From contig JADLZK010009028.1 in the NCBI GenBank assembly GCA_015847255.1, forward strand, positions 62,001 to 126,000: DNA of 64,000 bases. The letters run 5' to 3'. The translations under genes and the position numbers were made by a program. The notes beneath the pieces are model-generated. The model saw nothing but the letters and a program-made list of their open reading frames with translations. It had not been told where the DNA came from and made no database searches. Of this stretch, positions 56,200 through 64,000 are shown piece by piece. Each line of letters starts with the position of its first letter. The stretch's first letter is position 1. Source of the DNA: Hyparrhenia diplandra (taxonomy: Eukaryota; Streptophyta; Magnoliopsida; Poales; Poaceae).

Positions 56200-59100
56200 A
56201 TGGACCGTTTAGTGCGCTTTTATATTGGTGGCAAAGTTAGAGGGGATGGCAAGTTTGAGAACATGCATGAACAAGTTCATTTTTTTGGTAGACCTCCTAG
56301 CTTTGATGATTTGGTTGGTCATTGTCGTGACAAGTATGGATGGCCGCTTAGCTTGAGAGGTCGATTTGACTGTGGGAAGGAACGAGCACACTATGCACTG
56401 ATGTCTTTGTCATGTGACGATGAATGGAAGAACTTTGTAGAGGTTGTGAAGGGTAGTAGTGTTCGTTGCTTGGAAGTTGTTGTGGAGAAGGTGTCTAACC
56501 CTTTTGTTTTGGTTGCGGATGATAATGTGGATGGGAAACCCGTAGAGCACCTTACTCAAGAGAAAGAGTTGGAACCGGGTGTTGTTAGAGAAAATGATAA
56601 GGCAGTGATGGTAGGTATGGAAGAGTGCGATGAGGAGGAGTTTGGTGCTATGGACGACATGTTTATAGGATCAGAGGATGATGGAGACTACGAAGATGAG
56701 CTCACTTTTAGTGAAACTAGTTCTGAGGAGATTTTAGAGGATGAGTATAGGTCGGAGCCTAGTACGGAGGATGAAAGCGATGAGTATAGGGGGATATTGC
56801 CTCCACCTGATGAGTCATTTAGAATGGAGTACAATGATGTGGAGCTAACTCAGTTGAGGGAGGTCCATGTGGAGGTACCATCCGTACCCAACTTCATGGA
56901 CATTAGTATGGTTGATGAAGCGGTGTGTGACAGCGGTTTGTCGTTGTTGGACGATGAGGGGACAGAGAGCGAGGAGATGGAGATTAAGAAGGGGATGGTC
57001 TTCGACACATTGGAGCATCTCAAGTTCTTTCTTGCGGACTACGCCGTTAGGTATCATAGGCCCTATTATGTTGACCACTGCGACCCTAACAAGAGGTACA
57101 CAGTGCTTTGCAAGAAGTCTTGTGGTTGGGGAGTTTGGGCGAGGAAGCTGACAAACAAGACCTGGAGGATTCAAAATGTGAAGCAACCTCACACGTGTCG
57201 GTCTTCTAAGCCTAAGGGGGTGCACGCACAAAACACGGCCCATTACCTGAGTCGTCGTCTTGTCGGCCTTGTTAGGGCCGATAGCGATGTATCTGTTTCC
57301 TCCCTGATCGAGAGCATATTTGGGTGGACCGGATATCGAGTGAGCTACTCCAAGGCATGGCGAGCAAAGCAGCAAGCTATAAAGCTGTTGTGGGGGGATT
57401 GGAAGGAGGCATACAACCAAGCTCCTAGGATCCTTACCGCCCTGACACACTACAATCCAGGGCTTAGGTGGTATCCTGTTGCTGGCCCCATAGTGGATGA
57501 CACGGACGGCGTGCCTAAACATGTTCTGCAGAGATTGTTTTGGTGTTTTCCGCACTCAGCCGAGGCGTTCAAGCATTGTCGCCCTTTAGTGCTTGTTGAT
57601 GCAACATTTCTTACGGGGAAGTACAAAGGTGTTCTGATGTTTGCAGTCGGTGTGGATCCAGAAAACCAGCTTGTCCCTTTAGCATTTGCTTTGGCTGAGA
57701 GCGAGAACACTTTGAGCTGGTCTTGGTTCATGAAGCTTGTTAGATTGCATGTCATCCGTCGTACGTCCCGTAGGATTTGCATGATATCTGATCGACATAA
57801 TGGATTGCTCATGGCTGCAAGAGAGCAGATAGATGGGTTTCCCCCTCTTGAGCATCGATGGTGCATGAGGCACTTTGCCGCCAACATTTGGCAGCGACAA
57901 AGGAAGAAGGAGGTCGTGCACAAGTTGAAGATAGTGTGTTCTTGTCGCACGAAGGAGAAGTTTGCGGAGAAGCTTGCAGAGTTGAACAAGGTCCTAAATA
58001 CTCATGCGAGGACTTGGCTTCAGGGCCAGATGAGTAAAAAGGACAAGTGGGCTCTCGCATTCGATGATGGTGGTCTTAGGTATGGCGTGATGACCACCAA
58101 TTCATCGAAATCTTTTAACAAAGTGTTCAAGGGTATCCATGCAGTACCTGTGTCCGGTATTGTGAAGTACTCGTTTAAGAAGTGCAATGAATATTTTGTT
58201 AATCGTTGGAACATTGCCAAGGCGTCAAAAGAAAAATGGGGCCGAGCCGGTAGGAGACACCTTGATATTGCGGAGGCCATAGGTTCGAACTAGGTGGGGG
58301 ATGCCTACGGACCATCGAGGCTAGTGTACAACATAAGGTCAGCGGGAGGAACCAATCTGGGTGGTGAGAAGTATGGTGGCAAAAATTATAGGGTCGACCT
58401 GCAGAAACCGGAATGTTCTTGTTGCATTCCGCAGCTCTTTCATGTGCCTTGCTCACACGTCATCACCGCTTGTAAATATAGGGGTTTAGACCGTAGGCAC
58501 AAAAATCCTACTCCTTGCGCCGCACACACTGACAAGCCGGAATAGCTGGCTTTACTCTTGCTCGGCGTCTTTAATCGAAGGCGTGCCAAGTCATTTGACT
58601 TTGTTAATTGACAAGGAGGTAAGCGTGAGATCCGGAACATGCCCGGTGAGACCAAGACAGTTCCGCATGTATGGCTCTAAGGCGGATGTAAAGACATATA
58701 GCTATGAGAGCTATCTGTCGACAGATAATGAAAGCATTCGGTAAGCATGTAAAGATGTAACATAACAACAGTTGCCGAATGATCATAAAAGACATGTTTG
58801 AACAAGTAAAGTCGATCATCATGATATGACATTATAGAGCTCTATTGCATGGATCGAATCAATTGACAACATGGAGCAAAAGCAGGTAACTCATAAATAA
58901 AAATCTAATCTAAATGACACATGCATAGGTTTCATCCAACTAGTTACGCGACGTCTAGCCTTCCTAAACCCGTCAAGTTTAAACCCTTGCAAGCTAATCC
59001 ACCGCATGATACCACTTGCTACAGATATAAATCACTTACCACAACTAGATCAATCCACCGCATGATACAATCTAACCATGATAAGCTAAAAGCACGCATA

Positions 59101-60776
59101 CATCTAAATAGATCTATAAATACTCATTACTCGTTGAGGCGCGTATGCATAGACAAGTAAAGTACACATGCAAACCTAATCTAAAGCAAAGCCAGAGATT
59201 CATCCCGATCAGTCCTAACAGCAATCCACCGCATGATACACTGCAACAAGCTAATCCACCGCATGATACGGCTTGCCAGACTTAACCGTTCTAAACCCTC
59301 TTCGTCCTAACAGCAATCCACCGCATGATACACTGCAACAAGCTAATCCACCGCATGATACGGCTTGCCAGACTAGACTCTAAGGATAGGTAGATTTACA
59401 CATGCAAGATACAAGTAAACACATAACTGTGTTCGGCAAGCTTGCCGAATCCAGGGTCCATGAAGAAGAAACTTACACATAAAACCTTAGCCTGCCGCAC
59501 GACTCATGACTAAACATGTAAGAACCCGCAACACATGACAACCTAGATTGATCTAGGTTCGGCTATGAAAGAACAGATAGATCTAATGACAAGCCAATGA
59601 TAAACATTGAGAGTACTGATGACATATAGATCTAACAAAAGATAAAGCCGAGCAACATCAATCTAGATTGGGCAAAGAGTGTGTGCAAACATAAATAAAT
59701 AAATAGATAAACAAATAGGAATCATGCACCACTCGGTAACTTAATGAATTCATTAGGGTGCCAAGCCTAATGAAGCCGATAACTAGCTCTTAGCCAGATC
59801 TTAGCCCACCGGATGGCTCATGATCGACAAAAGAACCCTCTTGCCCCTGATAGCTTAAATCCGCCGACGATACTAAGCGTGAACAAGACTTCTGCAATAA
59901 TCTAAATCCGCCGACGATACTAGACATGGTGCAAGGTTGCGGTACTTACGGAGGTCGACAGGTCGATGAATCCTCTCATGATAGATCGGCGACATTTGGA
60001 TTTGGACTCGAAGGGTGGCGGAGCCAAGGCACGGGCGGGTTTGTTGTATTTGATTTGGTAGATCGTTTTACGATTCTTGGGGGTCTCATATTTATACCCT
60101 GGGCTTATTGAGTCCTAACTAATTACGAATAATAATAACGAAAATATCTAGCTAAGATACATTGTCCCCCAAGTCTTCTCGGAGTCGTGGGAATTGCACG
60201 TGATGTGGGCCCTCGTCCCTAGATATCTCCCTTGGTGCTCCACGCTTGCCGAACCGTCTCATGTTCAGCTTCCTCTCGGACTCAGGCTCTTTCAAAGAAT
60301 AACGGCGGCTTCCCGAATGCTTATAGCACTGCAGCTACATTCTTGCTGGCCGAATGACCTCTTACCGAATCATCGTTTGCCGGCCCATCTGTCATCCAGG
60401 CTTTACCAAATTTTGGTGTTAACAAGACCATGAAGATCAGTTTTTCATGTCTCCATTCTATCTCACATCAAACACCCTAAAAGTGTGGGAATCCAGCTTT
60501 GAGCCGTACCTAGATCCTTCACAATGGCCTCCATACTATGGATTGGATTATATCCCCGACCCGGAACTAGAAAAGACAAAGGTTGGTAGAAGGAAGAAAA
60601 AATGCCTTAGAGGAGTTATGGACGATTCCAATGGCAATGGCCCTGATGTGTATGATTCCAATGGCTATGGTCTTGATATGTATGGTTATGGAGACTTTGA
60701 TGAGGCCCCGGCTCAAGTCCGGTGCTCTAAATGCCAAAGAACCGGTCACACAGCAGCCACTCATGATAGTGTTCAG
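56200..60776 (+). pseudogene. MULE (MuDR-type) transposase, stop codon and solo LTR insertion
   Basis: From M1 at 56200: PB1-like N-terminus, acidic region (about residues 140-265), MuDR DNA-binding region with WRCG-like CGWGVW (about 265-340), and MULE DDE domain with VDATF (Asp467, 57598-57600) and ISDRH (Asp531). The conserved Glu of the TNxxE motif reads TNSSK (Lys637, 58108-58110). A TAG at 58291-58293 lies in frame before the SWIM finger (CSCCIP...PCSH, 58410-58455). After codon GLD the frame is cut by the solo LTR at 58493-60424 and resumes in phase at 60430 with FMSPFYLTSN, a DPSQWPPY...DYIPDPEL segment and a CCHC knuckle (CSKCQRTGHTAATH), ending at a splice-like CAG|GT at 60776. The enzyme would cut element ends in the nucleus. 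This copy cannot be active. Confidence 0.9.
58493..60424 (-). mobile_element. solo LTR, 1.93 kb, in the transposase gene
   Basis: AGACC flanks both ends (58488-58492, 60425-60429) and the transposase frame resumes after it. On the minus strand it starts TGTTAACACCAAAATTTGG; the other end (…GGATTTTTGTGCCTAC) lacks one expected base. TATAAATA on the minus strand at about 60088. Internal repeats: 'aatccaccgcatgata' at least seven times at 58998-59360, including a perfect-looking 69-base doublet (about 59215-59375), and 'aaatccgccgacgatacta' twice. Tat-type gypsy by style. Confidence 0.85.
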
Positions 60777-60934
60777 GTACATAGGTTTTTTTTGAGTTGA
60801 TAATTGTTGTGATGTCTACATTTCGTTCATAATTCTTGTCATGTCTACATTTCTTCCAGTTTTGTTGTTTCAATATACATTATTACGAATTCATGTTTCA
60901 TTACTAATCTTGTTTTGTTTGGACTTTTTTCGGG

Positions 60935-63445
60935 ATGGCGCCCCATCCACAAAGTACCCCGCTTGACACCGCTATGACAAGGACCACCGAGCGCACTTGT
61001 TGGTTGACGGGGCCGGGCGAGTTGTCCCCCTCGTCTATATTTTTCAAACACTTTTCTTTGTGCTCATGGTGAAAGCCGACATTGTTTTCATTAATGCGAG
61101 GTTCTCAATCATTTGCGTCCCCGCACTCACCATCCACTGCGTTGGGATGAGCGCTACGCCCCGTACCTGGCTAGAGCGGGCTTTCTAAGCCTTGCTCGAG
61201 CCATTGTCGCGGGCCTCCCTGAGATGGACGGGCCATTGCTCACCGCCTTCATCGACCGATGGCGTCCAGAGACGCATTCGTTCCACCTGCCGTGTGGAGA
61301 GTTGACCGTGTCACTGCAGGATGTGGACTACATCTTGGGGCTGCGAGTGGCCGGTACGGCGGTGACAGGCACCATCAACACAGAGAACTGGAAGGACTTG
61401 GTGTTCCAGTTCACCGGCCTCCACCCACCTAAACCTGAAGAAGGAAAGAGAGAGCACAAGACCTCGGGTGTGAAGTCCAAGTGGGTGAATGAAAACTTCA
61501 ATAGGTGCCCTCCCAACGCCAATGACGCCTTGTGTCGAGAGGTTTGCTAAGGTGTGGCTATGGCACTTGGTGGGTTCCTTTCTTCTCCCGGACGCTTCTG
61601 GGAACACCGTCTCCTGGATGGTGCTACCACAGCTAATGGAGCCTTGGGAGAACATTGCCCTGTACAGTTGGGGGTCCGCTACGCTCGCATGGTTGTATCG
61701 GCAGCTGTGTGAAGGATGTAGGAGGGCCAAAGGTTCATCCAGCCTTGGTGGCTGCATGTACCTCCTTCAGATTTGGATTTGGGAGCGCATACCGGTGGGG
61801 AGGAACCGCAGGAGGGTTGTTGCTGTAAGTTAGCCATACATGTTCTAATATTAAAGTTCTCATATGTGTGCCACTATGTACTTATTCACATACCTTTCTC
61901 TCATTTGGTTTTGCAGGCCTGGCCACATGGTGACTGTCGGGCCCCCTTGTGCTACCTTTGGCACAAAACCAAGTGCATCAAGGGTGGTCCGGATCTGCGG
62001 TACTCTAAGTACTCCAATGATTTGGATCTGCTGACGCCAAATCAGGTAGGGCATGGTTCCATACTACTTTTATTGAAGGCATACCGGTTAGTAGTCTAAA
62101 TGTGAATTTTTGCAGGTTGAATGGACTCCATATGGACGTGATGAGCTTCAGTTCATGAATGACCCACCTAGAAATGAAGATGACAAGCACCTGTGGCGAT
62201 CCAATACCCCCATGATCTTGTACTATATTGTGGAGCACCATGTGCCCATAAGAGTCATGAAGCAGTTTGGCCGGAAACAGGAATTTCATGTACAGCATGG
62301 GGCGACGACCGAAGGGTTGCACGAGTAAGTCACTTCACATTTCATTCACATAACCAATGCCTTTGTTGTACTTCTAAAGTGTAAAATTACTATGTCTCTG
62401 TTGTAGCATATCGAGGAAGAAAAGGTTTGGTGGCGGCAATGACTGGCTCGCCTACCATAACTCATATGTGGCCCAGTGGATGAGTGCTGAGAGGGTGCAC
62501 CCCAAAGTGGTCCTCGTTCTGTGGCCAGAGAGTACCGTGAGTACCTCATCTACTTGCACAGCTCCAGTAGAGTCCATATCCATCCTCCCACGTCTGTGAT
62601 TCCAATATACGAAGGAGGGAGCGATCAAGAAGACCCCTATGATAAGATAACAAGACAAGGCCGCCAGCCCAACAGAGCTCCTCTTGATAACTACGTGGTA
62701 AGCACTCCATTTCCTTTACAAATTCTAAGGTACGAAAGGTACATTGCAATTATAGTTTTAACGGTGCTCTTTACGTAGACGACACAGCTAGCTCACCTGT
62801 CAAATGAAGCCGGAGCATACCTTGGGCGTGCAGGGGGGCAAGAAGGTAGTGACCTTCAAGAATTTGCAGAGGTAGTACATGTCCCCGCTTAGTCCATGAC
62901 CGCTTGATTTTGTTAGCAATGATGATACACTAAATTACCCATGTCCCTGAATATGATTGTAGAAAGTGAGGACATTCACACGTCGCCTGTCTCGCAAGTT
63001 GAGCCGCCTTCAGAGCCGAAGATGTACAAATGCCTGCGTGTGATAGAGCGGAGGGCTCCTCCCAATCAAGACGCCGTACTAGGGGAAAAGCGGCAGATGT
63101 ACAAGAAACCTCTGCGGAAACAAGCCATGAAGAAAGCAGTGATCCATCGTATGTCCACGACGTTCTGGGTTCTTCTCAACTGTATTATGCTCCTGACTTC
63201 ACCCAAACTCAGGTTTTCCTCATACCTTGTTCACAATTATGACACAATTGTACATTTGCACCATCTATGAACATTTTGGCAACCTTGTTTTGTAGGTGGA
63301 ATCGCAAAGCTCTCCACAAGGGAGAGCCCGATAGCAGCCAAAACGACGTGCCAAACACCGCTCCGATGTCGGCACGCCAAATATCCTACCAACGAATCTG
63401 GGTTGTCAGCATCATACTAAACCACCCTACACCCCACACCCGTGA
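60935..63445 (+). pseudogene. plant mobile domain (PMD, aminotransferase-like) protein
   Basis: A start-like MAPHPQSTPLDTA at 60935, a break near 61000-61110, then the PMD core (RWDERYAPYLARAGFL, FIDRWRPETHSFHLPCGE, LQDVDYILGLRVAG) to 61530, where a one-base frameshift moves to ERFAKVWLWHLVGSFLLPD (61535-61830). Further exons with GT-AG borders: 61918-62045 (AWPHGDCRAPLCYLWHKTK), 62116-62324 (VEWTPYGRDEL, VMKQFGRKQE), about 62407-62695, 62779-62870 and 62962-63445 (DVLGSSQLYYAPDFTQTQ). PMD proteins occur in MULE and gypsy elements and, domesticated, in silencing factors of the MAIN/MAIL1 type. Function here unknown; the frameshift argues against activity. Confidence 0.8.
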
Positions 63446-63735
63446 GCCGTTGAACCTAGTCGTGTGGACTAGGTCCCTATGCATGTGTGCATTATGTGTG
63501 GAAACTATGGATTCTAGTCGTGTGGACTATGTGTGCATGGATATGTGTGGACTATGTGTGCATGTGGAAACTATGGATATGTTGTGTGGACTTTGAACTA
63601 TGTGATATGTGAGGTTTTATGTTTGTGTATGGAGATGTCATATTTTGTGCATGGATATGTGGTCTGTGATGTTATAATGTGCAAATGTGTTGAAAACTTT
63701 GTTAGTTGCAATTAGCAAATTGTTAAAAAAAAAAA
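63446..63735 (+). repeat. 3' flank of the PMD gene with GTGTGGACTATG repeats
   Basis: 'gtgtggacta' recurs at about 63462, 63521, 63545 and 63579 with 'gaaactatgga' between, a degenerate minisatellite. A run of A residues follows at 63725. Confidence 0.7.
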
Positions 63736-64000
63736 AACACCGTCGCGCCACCCCAATAGGCGCGAAAGTCATTTGTACAGTGACGTCGCACCACAGCAGA
63801 AGGCACGATAGTCATCCGCACAGTTGTTTTTGTGGGCTATGTAACAGTGCCCATCGCGCCGAATATGGTGGCGCGACTCGTCGCGCCATTTCTTCCGGTG
63901 CGACGCCTTCGGTCTTGCCGGTACAAACCGGACTTTGTTTCTCATGGCGTGGCGAGTCACGCCACCAGCCATGGCGCGACGCCTTGACGCATCCGAGCGA
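63736..64000. repeat. right subterminal GTCGCGCCA region of the MULE
   Basis: Words gtcgcgcca, gcgcgaa and gtcgcgccatttcttccggtg at 63743-63905 mirror the left end. It continues to the edge of the window. Confidence 0.6.

Larger units (their letters stand above)
55200..64000 (+). mobile_element. Mutator-like element with transposase and PMD genes, right end probably beyond the window
   Basis: A MULE transposase gene (56200-60776) and a plant mobile domain gene (about 60935-63445) lie in the same orientation. Both sides carry dense GTCGCGCCA / TGGCGCGAC words (55240-55450 and 63740-64000), arranged so that each end resembles the inverted other. Neither outer terminus nor a 9-bp duplication could be read; the right terminus may lie past base 64000. 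An in-frame stop, frameshifts and a solo LTR insertion indicate that it is inactive. Confidence 0.75.

Noticed and set aside
56845..57555. 236-codon minus-strand frame inside the transposase
   Set aside because: Antisense shadow of the MULE transposase coding sequence.
59215..59375. Repeated aatccaccgcatgata words as a CRISPR-like array
   Set aside because: Plant LTR context, irregular spacing and no unique spacers; a plain tandem repeat in a solo LTR.
1..64000. tRNA, rRNA or microRNA genes
   Set aside because: No cloverleaf, rRNA or convincing long precursor hairpin was seen by eye; SINE pol III boxes are the only tRNA-like signals.

Overview
This window is plant nuclear DNA, most likely from a grass (Poaceae, probably a panicoid such as the sorghum, sugarcane, Miscanthus or maize group; inference from element families and from GC-rich coding sequence, not proven). 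It is dominated by nested transposable elements. Only two host-type genes look intact: an alginate-lyase-2/citrate-binding-like secreted protein (15751-16452, +) and a three-exon SAM-dependent methyltransferase (18660-19664, +). Nearly every other coding signal belongs to an element or its remains.

Layout. 1-8702: a Ty1/copia element on the minus strand that leaves the window on the left; its 5' LTR is split by a gypsy-type solo LTR (5802-7460). 8703-15210: a decayed L1-type LINE (minus), its ORF1 split by a second solo LTR (12913-14403). 15211-19664: the two host genes. 19740-22220: downstream flank of the methyltransferase, opened by a TTA-flanked Harbinger-like insertion that itself holds a truncated LINE, which in turn holds a MITE. 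22874-26128: a non-autonomous LTR element with perfect CAGAA target duplication. 26589-32600: a CACTA element (26589-27341), an almost pure poly(A) insertion, a Tourist-like MITE, a Pack-MULE-like element with a perfect 9-bp duplication (28633-30318), a partial second copy of the methyltransferase 3' end, a Stowaway MITE and a second CACTA element. 32842-34655: a broken chromovirus gypsy remnant, split by a solo LTR with GCTAT duplication.

35481-52071: a Helitron of 16,591 bp on the minus strand with both termini recognisable (5' TCTATACTA, 3' nine-base-pair hairpin plus CTAG, inserted between A and T). It carries a RepHel gene (HUH nuclease plus PIF1 helicase, C-terminal two exons open, N-terminal exons frameshifted) and, on the same strand, a multi-exon ULP1-like (C48) protease gene whose catalytic module is tandemly duplicated and followed by a third module lacking the catalytic Cys. 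This is the most unusual item in the window.

52072-55200: LTR remnants, two oppositely oriented SINEs of one family (both with clear target duplications) and small repeats. About 55200 to the right edge: a Mutator-like element carrying a MULE transposase gene (one in-frame stop, a Glu-to-Lys change in a conserved motif, split by a 1.9-kb solo LTR) and a plant mobile domain (PMD) gene, with GTCGCGCCA-rich ends.

The elements can be ordered in time by nesting. Fragments sharing the methyltransferase 3' flank occur three times, which points to an old local duplication later torn apart by insertions; one copy preserves the empty site of the Harbinger-like insertion.
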